Assembly (NCBI GenBank): GCA_947088865.1
Contig: CAMUHY010000001.1
Coordinates: 124,001-188,000, forward strand
From: an uncultured Eubacterium sp.
GTDB taxonomy: Bacteria > Bacillota > Clostridia > Lachnospirales > Lachnospiraceae
Direction: 5' to 3'
DNA length: 64,000 bases
This document shows positions 27,443 through 36,132 of the stretch, in pieces (the stretch's first letter is position 1; each line of letters begins with the position of its first letter). A program made the translations under genes and the position numbers. The notes below the pieces were generated by a model. It searched no databases. It was not told the origin of the DNA and was given only the letters and a program-made list of their open reading frames with translations.

Positions 27443-27877
27443 TTATAGAGTTAAGATAGCCTCCATTGCATATAGATATCCCTTTAATCCCAAACCGACA
27501 ATTTGGGCATTGCACACAGGTGCAGTCACGGAGACATGTCTAAATTCTTCACGCTTATGTACATTGGATATATGGACCTCAATTTTAGGTATATCTTCCA
27601 TAGAAGCTAAGGCGTCGCGTATCGCATAACTATAATGCGTATATGCGCCAGGATTGATAATAATCCCTTCCACCTGTTCATAATAAGCTCTCTGTAAACG
27701 GTCAATAATAGCACCTTCTGAATTATCCTGAAACACCTCTACCATCACTTCTAATTCTTCTGCTTTTTCTTTTATCATTAAAAGAAGGGAATCATAATTT
27801 TGATTTCCATAGATACCTTTTTCCCGAATCCCTAAAAAATTAATATTTGGTCCATTTATCACCAGTAATTTCTTCAT
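27443..27877 (-). CDS. aroQ: Type II 3-dehydroquinate dehydratase
   Basis: A 144-residue enzyme that converts 3-dehydroquinate to 3-dehydroshikimate, step three of the shikimate pathway. The opening 'LLVINGPNINFLGIREKGIY' contains the catalytic Tyr and the flexible lid. 'IINPGAYTHYSYAIRDAL' and 'EVHISNVHKREEFRHVS' bind substrate. The gene starts 38 bases inside the end of aroK in another frame, implying translational coupling. It is the last gene of aroE-aroK-aroQ. Confidence 0.95.
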   Translation of the reverse strand: MKKLLVINGPNINFLGIREKGIYGNQNYDSLLLMIKEKAEELEVMVEVFQDNSEGAIIDRLQRAYYEQVEGIIINPGAYTHYSYAIRDALASMEDIPKIEVHISNVHKREEFRHVSVTAPVCNAQIVGLGLKGYLYAMEAILTL

Positions 27878-28370
27878 AAATATGTTCTATATCCTTTCCA
27901 TCTGTATCAATTATTTTATCGGCTACCTGCTCGTATATATCTTTTCTTTGTTCCATCAGGCGAACAATTTTATCCCTTACATTTCCACCTGCAAGAAGCG
28001 GTCTTTGTGTATCTTTATTTAGCCTTTTTACCAATTCATCTATGGATGTGCGAAGATAAACAACATATCCAAGCTGTTTTAATAACGGTCTGTTTTCGTT
28101 TGTTATCGGAAGACCTCCTCCCACTGAAAATACCTTTTGTCTTGTATTTTCACTTTCAAGCAATTCCTTTAGTACCATTGTTTCCAACTTTCTAAAATAA
28201 GGCTCTCCATCATCGTCAAATATTTCATGAATCGAACGTCCTTCCTTATCCACAATATATTGGTCTGTGTCAACAAAATCAAACGGTTTATTTTCAGCAA
28301 TCCATTTGCCGCAAGTCGTTTTGCCGCATCCCATAAACCCAATTAGAATAATATTTTTTTGCTCACTCAT
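27840..28370 (-). CDS. aroK: Shikimate kinase
   Basis: A 176-residue P-loop kinase that phosphorylates shikimate. Walker A is 'GFMGCGKTTCGKW', the shikimate-binding motif is 'DTDQYIVDKEGRSI', 'VGGGLP' matches the GGG site, and 'QRPLLAGG' is the lid. Length is usual. Its start overlaps the stop of aroE by four bases, and its end overlaps aroQ by 38 bases. Confidence 0.95.
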   Translation of the reverse strand: MSEQKNIILIGFMGCGKTTCGKWIAENKPFDFVDTDQYIVDKEGRSIHEIFDDDGEPYFRKLETMVLKELLESENTRQKVFSVGGGLPITNENRPLLKQLGYVVYLRTSIDELVKRLNKDTQRPLLAGGNVRDKIVRLMEQRKDIYEQVADKIIDTDGKDIEHIYEEITGDKWTKY

Positions 28371-29269
28371 GTATCCTCATTTCCAAAAGCTAAAAAGCAA
28401 TCTTTTTTCATAACTTCATAAATCTTATCTGCCATCTCTTTTGTTACAGTACAGTTCATCCATAATTCATATGCCGCTATCCCCTGATATAAAAGCATTT
28501 TTAATCCATTATAAGCAGGCTTTCCATGCTTATCCATCAACTTCATAAATGCTGTAATACTTGGATTATAGATAATATCAACCCCTGCTGCCGCATTTTT
28601 ATAAAATTGGTCGTCACGAATAATCACATCATCATTATTAGGATGCAATCCTACACTCGTTGTCTGTATTGCAATATAGTCGTTTACTCCCATTTTATCA
28701 TAATCGTTTATATCCATTGCCCTTACAGACGATTGATTAAAATACAAATTAACCGCATTGGCAATCGATTCTGCCTTTGATACTGTACGATTTAAAATAA
28801 CAACCTGCGCTGCGCCCTTTTGAACGCATAAAAATGCGATGGCTCTGGCTGCTCCGCCAGCGCCAAGCAAAACAACTTCTCTGTCTTTTAAGGACAATCC
28901 AATATCTTCTAATTCCCGCTCAAGTCCTAGTATATCAGTATTATATCCCTTATATCCTGATATGCCGTCTTTCGTCGTTCTTACTAATGTATTAACTGCA
29001 CCAATTGCTTGTGCAATGGAATCAACCTCCACAAGAGTTTGTAACACATGCTGTTTATGTGGAACTGTGACATTCATACCAAGCACATTAAGCGCATAGG
29101 CGCCTTTTACAGCCTCCTCTACTCGATTTTCTTCCACTTTAAATGGAACATAGACAAAATCATCACCTCGAAGCTGTGCTAATGTGTTATGTATCAATGG
29201 CGATATGGAATGAGCAACTGGATTTCCAATAAGACCGCAAACACTCGTCGTACCTTTTATATCCCTCAT
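28367..29269 (-). CDS. aroE: Shikimate dehydrogenase
   Basis: A 300-residue NADP-dependent enzyme that reduces 3-dehydroshikimate. 'GLIGNPVAHSISPLIHNTL' holds the substrate Ser pair, 'NVTVPHKQHVL' the catalytic Lys, and 'VLLGAGGAARAIAFLCVQKG' the nucleotide loop. It is the first gene of the aroE-aroK-aroQ group and starts two bases after the stop of the YqeG-like gene, so that gene may be part of the operon. Confidence 0.95.
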   Translation of the reverse strand: MRDIKGTTSVCGLIGNPVAHSISPLIHNTLAQLRGDDFVYVPFKVEENRVEEAVKGAYALNVLGMNVTVPHKQHVLQTLVEVDSIAQAIGAVNTLVRTTKDGISGYKGYNTDILGLERELEDIGLSLKDREVVLLGAGGAARAIAFLCVQKGAAQVVILNRTVSKAESIANAVNLYFNQSSVRAMDINDYDKMGVNDYIAIQTTSVGLHPNNDDVIIRDDQFYKNAAAGVDIIYNPSITAFMKLMDKHGKPAYNGLKMLLYQGIAAYELWMNCTVTKEMADKIYEVMKKDCFLAFGNEDT

Positions 29270-29270
29270 A

Positions 29271-29777
29271 TTAAACCTTATCCTTTTTTCTTTTCTTATA
29301 ATAATATAACACTATTTTTTCAATTTTTCTCTTCAGTACAATTTGAATCTCCTCATGTTTTGCTATGGGTTTTACCAATATACTCATAATTCCTGCTCTG
29401 TTTGCACCCCACACATCTGTAAATATTTGGTCTCCGACAAAAAAAACATTGCTTGCACTGCACCCCATAAGCTTGCAGGCCTCAATATAATTTTTAGGGG
29501 AAGGTTTGTGTGCATTGCTGACATATTTTGATGCAACGGCTTTCGCTAACGGTTTTACTCGATATTCTTTATTGTTTGATATAATGCACGTTTCAAATCC
29601 CATCTTATGCAAATGCTCAAACAATGCTGCCGCCTTATCATTGACTGGCGCACCATGTTCCACTAAGGTATTGTCAACATCAAATATAATCCCTCGAAAT
29701 CCTTTTTGATATAAATCATCATATTGAATTTCATAGGCAGAATCTAAATATATATCTGGATAAAACTTTTCCAACAT
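29271..29777 (-). CDS. YqeG-family HAD-IIIA phosphatase
   Basis: A 168-residue HAD phosphatase. Motif I is 'IIFDVDNTLVEHGAPV', motif II 'TCIISNNKE', and 'VGDQIFTDVWGANRAGI' carries motif IV. This matches the YqeG family, often found next to aroE or ribosome-assembly genes in Firmicutes. Related proteins act on phosphatidylglycerophosphate in other lineages, so that role is possible but unproved. The start at 29777 has GGAGG; the open frame reaches 29813 without a site. The Shine-Dalgarno lies in a short repeat shared with 3037. Confidence 0.85.
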   Translation of the reverse strand: MLEKFYPDIYLDSAYEIQYDDLYQKGFRGIIFDVDNTLVEHGAPVNDKAAALFEHLHKMGFETCIISNNKEYRVKPLAKAVASKYVSNAHKPSPKNYIEACKLMGCSASNVFFVGDQIFTDVWGANRAGIMSILVKPIAKHEEIQIVLKRKIEKIVLYYYKKRKKDKV

Positions 29778-29811
29778 TTTTAGCCTCCATGCTATGATTA
29801 ATTTTAAAAAC
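29776..29811. repeat. Short repeat carrying a ribosome site, copy 2
   Basis: On the minus strand it reads AATTAATCATAGCATGGAGG and leads straight into the start codon at 29777. It matches the blocks at 3037 and 47310. Confidence 0.5.
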
Positions 29812-29831
29812 AATGAATAACTAAATATCTC

Positions 29832-30278
29832 TCAATTTAAAATTTTTTTAATCTCATCCATAAAGGTATTGACATCTTTAAATTCTCTATAAACCGATGC
29901 AAACCGAACATACGCCACTTCATCAACCACTTTTAATTTATCCATGACAATTAAACCTATTTTTGTGGTTGGTATCTCTCGTTCACCCATATTAAAAATT
30001 TGATTTTCAATCTCGTCTACCATCTCGTTAATCTGTGTGATAGACACTGGTCTTTTATGGCAAGAGCGAACAATTCCTGCAACAATTTTCTCTCGGTCAT
30101 AAGGCTCTCTGTTATTGTCTTTCTTTATTACAATAAGTGGCATAGTCTCAATTTTTTCATACGTTGTAAAACGTTTTCCACAATTTTCACACTGACGTCT
30201 GCGTCGGATTGAACTATCATCCGTTGGTCTTGAATCAATAACTTTTGTATTATCTTTGCCGCAAAATGGACACTTCAT
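29832..30278 (-). CDS. nrdR: Transcriptional repressor NrdR
   Basis: A 148-residue regulator of ribonucleotide reductase genes. The N-terminal zinc ribbon is '[18 protein letters not shown]' with the second pair in '[10 protein letters not shown]'. The ATP-cone domain follows ('[20 protein letters not shown]', '[14 protein letters not shown]'). It senses ATP/dATP and binds NrdR boxes. No nrd gene is in the window. GGAGGG precedes the ATG. Confidence 0.97.
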   Translation of the reverse strand: MKCPFCGKDNTKVIDSRPTDDSSIRRRRQCENCGKRFTTYEKIETMPLIVIKKDNNREPYDREKIVAGIVRSCHKRPVSITQINEMVDEIENQIFNMGEREIPTTKIGLIVMDKLKVVDEVAYVRFASVYREFKDVNTFMDEIKKILN

Positions 30279-30361
30279 CTGATTAAACCCTCCGTTTCAT
30301 GTATAGTTTTATTATAATTTATTGCTTGTATACGGTCAATACCTAAACAATATTATTAAAA

Positions 30362-30757
30362 TTACAAATCTGACAGCCAATATACATATAAATTTCCACT
30401 CTTACTATTTACTTTATTTTTTATTAATCGTATTAACCATTTTACATTTGGATATTTTTTAAGTGTATTTTTAACAATAACACCCTCTGCTAAGATTGCA
30501 TCAGGCTGATTGGATTCATCAAGGTCATCATCAAATACAGATACTTCTAATCCCTCATACAATTCAACATCATTTCCATTGGAATCATTGACAATATCCG
30601 CTTGTGAAAATAAATAAAGCTCACTCTCTTTATCATCTGAGCAACATTCATTAAAATCCAGCCAAATCCTAGCTTTATCTAACTTTATAGCAGGTCTGCA
30701 TTTATCTTGCTTTGTTGTCTGTCTGCCTTTATACCAATAAGAATATATGCGCGCCAT
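30362..30757 (-). CDS. Hypothetical protein, 131 residues
   Basis: I do not recognise this family. The protein starts 'MARIYSYWYKGRQTTKQDKC' and has an acidic middle ('VSVFDDDLDESNQPDAILAE'), then a C-terminal 'YPNVKWLIRLIKNK' and 'NLYVYWLSDL'. No signal peptide or TM helix is visible; it may be a small beta protein. GAGAGGAAA precedes the ATG, which supports real translation. It is divergent from sigG, with a perfect 12-bp inverted repeat between them. Confidence 0.6.
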   Translation of the reverse strand: MARIYSYWYKGRQTTKQDKCRPAIKLDKARIWLDFNECCSDDKESELYLFSQADIVNDSNGNDVELYEGLEVSVFDDDLDESNQPDAILAEGVIVKNTLKKYPNVKWLIRLIKNKVNSKSGNLYVYWLSDL

Positions 30758-30832
30758 TCAAATTTCCTCTCAATGGTCAAAATTTTATATTCTATTTCAA
30801 TGCCTTTATCATCATTTTTTACATAGTGCGAT

Positions 30833-30863
30833 AAAATAATCACAACTTTGCTGTGATTATTTT
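30833..30863. promoter_or_regulatory. Perfect inverted repeat between divergent genes
   Basis: AAAATAATCACA, seven bases, TGTGATTATTTT. It lies between the 131-residue gene and sigG. It could be a bidirectional terminator for readthrough or an operator; no neighbouring regulator identifies it. Confidence 0.5.
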
Positions 30864-31022
30864 ATAATACTATAATTTTTTGCGTTAAACAAGGAAAGAA
30901 TGAAATTGGATATTCTTGTCTGTATTAACAAACCTGTTTCTGGCAATTATAAATGTATGAATTGCATTGCTGACATTTTTTATAAGACAATGCAAATACA
31001 GCTTACTTTCAGGAGGTGCACC

Positions 31023-31802
31023 GTGTCAGGCTACAAAGTTGAAATATGTGGTGTCAATACAGCAGAACTACCATTACTCAAATCCGATGAAAAAACAGAG
31101 CTGCTAAAGAGGATAAAAGCTGGTGATAAGGAAGCAAAAGATAAATTTATAAAAGGAAATCTCCGTTTGGTATTAAGTATTGTATCACGTTTTAATCAGA
31201 CCGACGAATCAAAAGACGACTTATTTCAAATCGGATGTGTTGGCATGATTAAGGCAATCAACAATTTTGATATTTCTCAAAATGTACAGTTTTCAACCTA
31301 TGCTGTTCCTATGATTATCGGAGAAATCCGCCGCTTTTTAAGAGATTCTTCCAGTCCAATACGAGTTAGCCGCTCTTTGAAAGATACCGCCTACAAAGCT
31401 ATTCATGCAAGGGAAATGCTGACGAAACAAAATCAAAAAGAGCCGACTATCACAGAGATTGCTTCTGAGATTGGTATTGCACAAGAAGATATTATCCTTG
31501 CACTCGATGCTATTCAAACACCAGTTTCTTTACATGAACCTGTATATTCTGACGGTAACGACACTCTTTATGTTATGGACCAAATTAAAGATAAAAAAGA
31601 TGGTGAAGAAAGCTGGGTCAATAAAATCGCATTAAAAGAAGCCATGAAACGATTATCGACAAGAGAACGACAAATTATTAATCTGCGGTTTTTTGATGGA
31701 AAAACACAGATGGAAGCCGCCGAAGAAATTGGTATCTCACAGGCTCAAGTAAGTCGGCTTGAAAAATGCGCTCTGCGAAATATGAAACATTTTTTAAGCT
31801 GA
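31023..31802 (+). CDS. sigG: Forespore sigma factor SigG
   Basis: A 259-residue sigma-70 family factor. It opens with 'KVEICGVNTAELPLLKSDEK', the conserved N-terminus of SigG. Region 2 has 'DLFQIGCVGMIKAINNFDIS' and 'VQFSTYAVPMIIGEIRRFLR'. Region 4 has 'LSTRERQIINLRFFDGKTQM' and the helix-turn-helix 'AAEEIGISQAQVSRLE'. SigG drives late forespore gene expression, so the organism forms or once formed spores. The true start is GTG 31023, behind a perfect AGGAGGTG; the frame is open back to 30900 without support. The ylmC-like gene follows, as in other Clostridia. Confidence 0.95.
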   Translation: MSGYKVEICGVNTAELPLLKSDEKTELLKRIKAGDKEAKDKFIKGNLRLVLSIVSRFNQTDESKDDLFQIGCVGMIKAINNFDISQNVQFSTYAVPMIIGEIRRFLRDSSSPIRVSRSLKDTAYKAIHAREMLTKQNQKEPTITEIASEIGIAQEDIILALDAIQTPVSLHEPVYSDGNDTLYVMDQIKDKKDGEESWVNKIALKEAMKRLSTRERQIINLRFFDGKTQMEAAEEIGISQAQVSRLEKCALRNMKHFLS

Positions 31803-31841
31803 CGAATATAATATAACAACACCTGAGAAAGCCGGCAATAA

Positions 31842-32099
31842 ATGAGAATATGTGATTTAAAAAATAAAGAAGTTATCAATGTATGTGATTGTAAAAGTCT
31901 TGGATGTGTTGTTGATATTGATTTTGATGAATGTAGCGGTTGTATTACCGCATTAATTGTACCTGGTCCCTGCCGAATATGTGGGATATTTGGCAGAGAC
32001 TTGGAATATATTATTCCCTTTAAATGTGTGCGTGGAATAGGACCCGATGCCATCTTAGTTGATGTGTGTATTGAAAAAGTCACACATAAATGCCTTTAA
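31842..32099 (+). CDS. YlmC/YmxH family PRC-barrel sporulation protein
   Basis: An 85-residue single PRC-barrel protein: 'MRICDLKNKEVINVCDCKSL', then 'IDFDECSGCITALIVPGP'. 'EYIIPFKCVRGIGPDAILVD' completes the barrel. YlmC/YmxH proteins are small, conserved in endospore formers and often lie downstream of sigG or in the dacF/spoIIA neighbourhood. The exact function is unknown. The Shine-Dalgarno is weak (GAGAAAG). Placement 39 bases after sigG suggests co-transcription. Confidence 0.88.
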   Translation: MRICDLKNKEVINVCDCKSLGCVVDIDFDECSGCITALIVPGPCRICGIFGRDLEYIIPFKCVRGIGPDAILVDVCIEKVTHKCL

Positions 32100-32166
32100 T
32101 TCTATTGAAAAACGGTACCATTTGAATTAAAATAATACTAATTCAAGTTGAAAGGACCAAAAGATT

Positions 32167-33219
32167 ATGAGCGATAAGTATGTAGCATATGTGGGCAGTT
32201 ACACACATGAATCAAGTAACGGTATCCAAATCTTTGATATGGATGTTGAGAAGGGACGTATTTTTAAACGCTGTGAGATGGAGCTTGACAATCCGTCTTA
32301 CGTGGAAATATCCCACAGCGGAAAATTTTTATATTCGATATGTGATCAAGGCATTGCAACCTACGCCATTGATGAAAAGGGCAACCTTGAACAGCTTAAT
32401 ATTACTTCTATAAAAGGAATGCGTGGCTGTCATATCACCATTACAAAAAACGATTCTTTTTTGATTGTTTCTGGTTACCATGATGGTAAATTAACCGTAA
32501 TATCCATTGAACCGGATGGTCGATTGGGCGATATAACCGACCAGATATTCCATAAGGGTATGGGAAGCATTGCAGATAGAAATTTTAGACCTCATATTAG
32601 TTGTTCAGTATTTACTCCTGATGAAGAACTTTTATGTGTATGTGATTTGGGCATCGACCAAATTAAATTATATGAATTTGACCATAAACGAGGCAAATTA
32701 AAGCTTTACGATATTATTCGTTCTCAGCTAGAATCCGCACCGCGCCAGATGGTATTTAGTCCAGACGGACGTTTTGCCTATGTTTTGTGCGAATTAAAAA
32801 ATTATATTAATGTTTATTCTTATAATACAGAAGCCGATAAATGTCGATTCGAGTTGATACAAAATATTTTTACAGTCCGAAAAGGTCATAAAAACAATAG
32901 CGCTGCCTCTCACCTTATTATCTCAAATTCTGGCAACAATTTAATCTGTTCCAACGCTGGCGATAATACGGTTACTATTTACAGCATTGACAGTAAGACA
33001 GGCTTGTTGAACAGCCTTTCATCACTGCCAATTAGCGGGGATTACCCAAAATACATATGTCTCTTTCCAGATGACAAGCACTTGTTATCAATGAACCATG
33101 AAACCAATTCTATAACGGATTTCACTATTCATTTTGAAAACGGATTAATTGTGATGAATGGACCTGAAGTTAAAATTTCTAAACCTAATAATATGGTATT
33201 GTTAAAATTAAATTCTTAA
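32167..33219 (+). CDS. Lactonase-family seven-bladed propeller (6-phosphogluconolactonase-like)
   Basis: A 350-residue cytoplasmic beta-propeller of the Pgl/YbhE lactonase family. Typical pieces are 'YVAYVGSYTHESSNGIQIFD', 'GCHITITKNDSFLIVSGYHD', 'RPHISCSVFTPDEELLCVCD', and 'PRQMVFSPDGRFAYVLCELK' with the conserved Arg. Family members hydrolyse 6-phosphogluconolactone; many homologues in Clostridia have untested substrates. GAAAGGACC precedes the ATG. It is 67 bases after ylmC and ends at a strong terminator. Confidence 0.85.
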   Translation: MSDKYVAYVGSYTHESSNGIQIFDMDVEKGRIFKRCEMELDNPSYVEISHSGKFLYSICDQGIATYAIDEKGNLEQLNITSIKGMRGCHITITKNDSFLIVSGYHDGKLTVISIEPDGRLGDITDQIFHKGMGSIADRNFRPHISCSVFTPDEELLCVCDLGIDQIKLYEFDHKRGKLKLYDIIRSQLESAPRQMVFSPDGRFAYVLCELKNYINVYSYNTEADKCRFELIQNIFTVRKGHKNNSAASHLIISNSGNNLICSNAGDNTVTIYSIDSKTGLLNSLSSLPISGDYPKYICLFPDDKHLLSMNHETNSITDFTIHFENGLIVMNGPEVKISKPNNMVLLKLNS

Positions 33220-33303
33220 AATTTAAGTTCAACATTGATACATAAACCATTTTCTTCTTTTTTTAAGAATATTAAAATATATTTGTCCCTTTATATTAAA
33301 GAA

Positions 33304-33345
33304 AAGACTGCTGCAAAAAATTTATGTTGCAGCAGTCTTCTACTT
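33304..33345 (+). terminator. Terminator after the lactonase gene
   Basis: AAGACTGCTGCAA pairs with TTGCAGCAGTCTT, followed by a T-rich stretch. Convergent with trpS. Confidence 0.8.
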
Positions 33346-33424
33346 TATTCTATCCAATTTTATTATTTAAAATAATAAATCCATATCATCAAAATAAAGC
33401 ATCTTCCTAAATGATAAAATTATA

Positions 33425-34516
33425 TCAATCTATGGATTTATATTTTTCACTTTGAATCTTAATCAACTCTTTATCATCAAAATAATTAATTTTCATTGCT
33501 GCTTTTACCTCTTCTAATGTTTGTTGAGCTACTTCATAAGCTGCTTTTGTGCCTTTCTGAAGAATATCATACACACCAGGTATATCTTTTTCATACATAT
33601 GGCGTTTTTGTCTTATAGGCTCAAGCTGTCTATTTAACACACGAATAAGAAATTTCTTAACCTTTACATCACCAAGCCCTCCGCGCTTGTAATGTTCTTT
33701 TAATTCATCTAAATTGGCATAATCCGGAAGAAACTCCTCAAAATCTTCTTTTGTACTAAATGCATCCAGATAAATAAATACACAGTTCCCCTCAATTTTT
33801 CCAGGGTCTTCCACCCTTATATGCTCTGGGTCTGTATACATACTCATTACTTTTCTCTTAACTTCTGCTTCTGTATCTGACAGATAAATACAATTTCCAA
33901 GCGATTTACTCATCTTTGCCTTTCCGTCTGTTCCAGGAAGCCTTAAACAAGCCTTATTATCTGGCAAAAGAATATTGGGTTCTACAAGTGTATCTCCATA
34001 AACAGAATTAAACTTTCTTACAATTTCTCTTGCCTGCTCTATCATCGGCTCTTGGTCTTCCCCCACTGGCACGGTAGTTGCCTTAAATGCAGTAATGTCT
34101 GAAGCTTGACTGATAGGATATGTAAAAAATCCTACTGGAATGCTCGCCTCAAAATTCCTCATTAATATTTCATTTTTTACTGTTGGATTTCTCTGAAGCC
34201 TTGAAACAGTGACAAGATTCATATAGTAAAAAGTAAGTTCTGTAAGCTGCGGGATTTGTGACTGAATAAAAATATCCGACTTTTCAGGGTCTAAGCCTGC
34301 TGACAGATAATCCAATGCCACCTCTATTATATTTTGTCTAACTTTTTCAGGATTGTCCGCATTATCCGTGAGTGCTTGTGCATCTGCTATCATAATAAAT
34401 ATCTTGTCAAACTCACCAGAATTTTGCAATTCCACTCTTCTTTTTAAAGAACCAACATAATGTCCTAAATGAAGCCTTCCTGTTGGTCTGTCTCCTGTTA
34501 ATATAATCTTAGACAT
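33425..34516 (-). CDS. trpS: Tryptophanyl-tRNA synthetase
   Basis: A 363-residue class I aminoacyl-tRNA synthetase that charges tRNA-Trp. The HIGH motif is '[11 protein letters not shown]', the KMSKS motif is '[15 protein letters not shown]', and '[20 protein letters not shown]' is typical. The start at 34516 has GGAGA; the open frame extends to 34591 without a ribosome site. A promoter lies at 34606-34634. No T-box is seen upstream, unlike the trpE-like gene, so the synthetase does not appear to share that control here. Confidence 0.96.
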   Translation of the reverse strand: MSKIILTGDRPTGRLHLGHYVGSLKRRVELQNSGEFDKIFIMIADAQALTDNADNPEKVRQNIIEVALDYLSAGLDPEKSDIFIQSQIPQLTELTFYYMNLVTVSRLQRNPTVKNEILMRNFEASIPVGFFTYPISQASDITAFKATTVPVGEDQEPMIEQAREIVRKFNSVYGDTLVEPNILLPDNKACLRLPGTDGKAKMSKSLGNCIYLSDTEAEVKRKVMSMYTDPEHIRVEDPGKIEGNCVFIYLDAFSTKEDFEEFLPDYANLDELKEHYKRGGLGDVKVKKFLIRVLNRQLEPIRQKRHMYEKDIPGVYDILQKGTKAAYEVAQQTLEEVKAAMKINYFDDKELIKIQSEKYKSID

Positions 34517-34605
34517 ATTTATTCTCCATTTCTGCGTTTCTCTGCCTACGCCAAACTGCTTGTAAAAGATTGATTTATCCTTTATTATCAAAATAATTCC
34601 ACTTC

Positions 34606-34634
34606 ATTATAAAGATATATTCTTGAATTTGCAA
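34606..34634 (-). promoter_or_regulatory. Sigma-A type promoter for trpS
   Basis: Minus-strand TTGCAA (34634-34629) and TATAAT (34611-34606) with 17 bases between. The stretch 34635-34841 is very AT-rich and holds nothing else I recognise. Confidence 0.7.
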
Positions 34635-34841
34635 CTACTTTATGGTATGATATACAATAGTTTATGTCAAATTATCATAATTCGTCAATTTTTCAATAAA
34701 AAATAAGTTTATTTTATCATCACTTGTTTTTTATAAACATATTATTTTTTTAATATACAATTTTAATATTTTTAAAAAATAATATATTTTATTCATATTG
34801 ATTATTTTTCAATACAACGTTACTTTTTAAAATATAGCTAT

Positions 34842-34869
34842 TGACACATTATAATTTTATGATAAAATA
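34842..34869 (+). promoter_or_regulatory. Sigma-A type promoter for the sortase module
   Basis: TTGACA (34842-34847) and TAAAAT (34864-34869) with 16 bases between. The first gene starts 36 bases further on. Confidence 0.75.
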
Positions 34870-34905
34870 AGGCGTGAACAAAACAAATAAATGGAGGTAG
34901 ATATT

Positions 34906-35448
34906 ATGACATCTATTAAGAAACTGGTTGCTGTTGGCGCTACGGTGCTTTCAATGGCAGCTATGACAATTTCAGCCTTCGCTGCAACTACTAAAGCTGA
35001 GTTAGTAGGTATGATTCCTCAAAAGTATCAGTCAACAGCTCAGCCTTATATTGATGCATTGCCTGAATCTAAGTATGACAATGCTGCTGCTGCTATTAAT
35101 GAAGCTAAGGCTGACGCTACTGTAAAGAGTATACTTAACTCTGTATCTTCTGTTGATGAGCTTTCAGCTAGTCAAATTACATCATTAGCAGCTAGAGCAA
35201 ATGATATTGCTGTAAAAAATGATGTGCCAGTTAAAGTTGATGCTACTACGGGTGTAGCCACAGTCAATGGTAAGGCAATTAACCCTCCACAGGCTGTAAA
35301 AGAAACTCTTGCAAAAGCTTCAGATAAGAAGGATGAGGGTATCATTAAGCCTACAGGCGTTAATGCATATGTTTCAGTTGCTGTTCTTTCAGTACTTGGT
35401 CTTGCATTGGTAGGTTGTGGTGTTGTTGCTTCTAAGAAGCGTGCATAA
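34906..35448 (+). CDS. Small secreted protein with C-terminal sorting-like tail
   Basis: A 180-residue exported protein. The signal peptide is 'KLVAVGATVLSMAAMTISAF' ending at 'AFA-AT'. The mature part is Ala-rich and helical ('YDNAAAAINEAKADATVKS'), then a short beta-like part ('VKVDATTGVATVNGKAINPP'). The C-terminus is 'IIKPTG', a hydrophobic helix ('VSVAVLSVLGLALVGCGVV') and the basic tail 'ASKKRA', the plan of a sortase substrate but without LPxTG. The next gene is a sortase. The start at 34906 has GGAGG; the ATG at 34891 overlaps it. I recognise no family. Confidence 0.75.
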   Translation: MTSIKKLVAVGATVLSMAAMTISAFAATTKAELVGMIPQKYQSTAQPYIDALPESKYDNAAAAINEAKADATVKSILNSVSSVDELSASQITSLAARANDIAVKNDVPVKVDATTGVATVNGKAINPPQAVKETLAKASDKKDEGIIKPTGVNAYVSVAVLSVLGLALVGCGVVASKKRA

Positions 35449-35454
35449 TCACAC

Positions 35455-36114
35455 ATGAAGAAAAACTTTAAGAAAATAATGGCATATATCTATATGCCAT
35501 TATTTTTTTCTTTCATGGGTATTGGGATTGTTTATGTTGCTGCTTACCCACTCATTAAAACAGTCACTTCAGCTGCAAGTTTGTTTATCCTTGATAAAGA
35601 ACCTACGTTTGAAGAGGCTGGAACGACTATTGAAACGCCTGTCAATATTGTGGAAAACGACAGCAATACAATCCATTTTTCAGATATTCAACTTCCAAAT
35701 AATCACGATGTAATAGGCAGTATTTCTTGTGAACGAATTGGTCTAATAGGTGATTTTTACTATGGTGATGATTCCTACTGTTTAGATAGAGGAGCTGGCA
35801 TGTACACTGGAAGTCAAATTCCTGGTCGTGGCAAACCCACACTGATAGCAGGACACAGTACTACGGTTTTCAGTGCATTTCAAGATGCCCAAGTTGGTGA
35901 CGAAATTGTTATAAAGACTTATTATGGCGAATTTCATTACAATGTAACAGATATTCAAATATATCAAAAAGATAATTGTATTTTTGACCTAGAACAAGAC
36001 AAAGAACAATTAATTATGTATACTTGCTATCCTTTTGGTATATTTACACCTGTTGACCATAGAATGTTTGTCTATGCAGAGAAAATATCTGGTCCTACAA
36101 TAGTTGATAATTAA
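35455..36114 (+). CDS. Sortase (class D-like)
   Basis: A 219-residue membrane-anchored transpeptidase. One TM helix is at about 10-32. The beta-barrel domain has catalytic His134 in 'LIAGHSTTVFSAF', Cys191 in 'LIMYTCYPFG' and Arg203 in 'DHRMFVYA'. The 'TCYPFG' context is typical of class D enzymes. Sortases cleave a C-terminal signal and join the protein to peptidoglycan or to another subunit. It starts six bases after the presumed substrate gene without a clear Shine-Dalgarno of its own, suggesting translational coupling, and a membrane protein gene follows. Confidence 0.88.
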   Translation: MKKNFKKIMAYIYMPLFFSFMGIGIVYVAAYPLIKTVTSAASLFILDKEPTFEEAGTTIETPVNIVENDSNTIHFSDIQLPNNHDVIGSISCERIGLIGDFYYGDDSYCLDRGAGMYTGSQIPGRGKPTLIAGHSTTVFSAFQDAQVGDEIVIKTYYGEFHYNVTDIQIYQKDNCIFDLEQDKEQLIMYTCYPFGIFTPVDHRMFVYAEKISGPTIVDN

Positions 36115-36132
36115 AACCAAAAGAGGTATATT

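Noticed and set aside
34517-34841. Possible T-box upstream of trpS
   Set aside because: No GGGTGGNACC sequence or terminator is visible; only an AT-rich stretch and a simple promoter.
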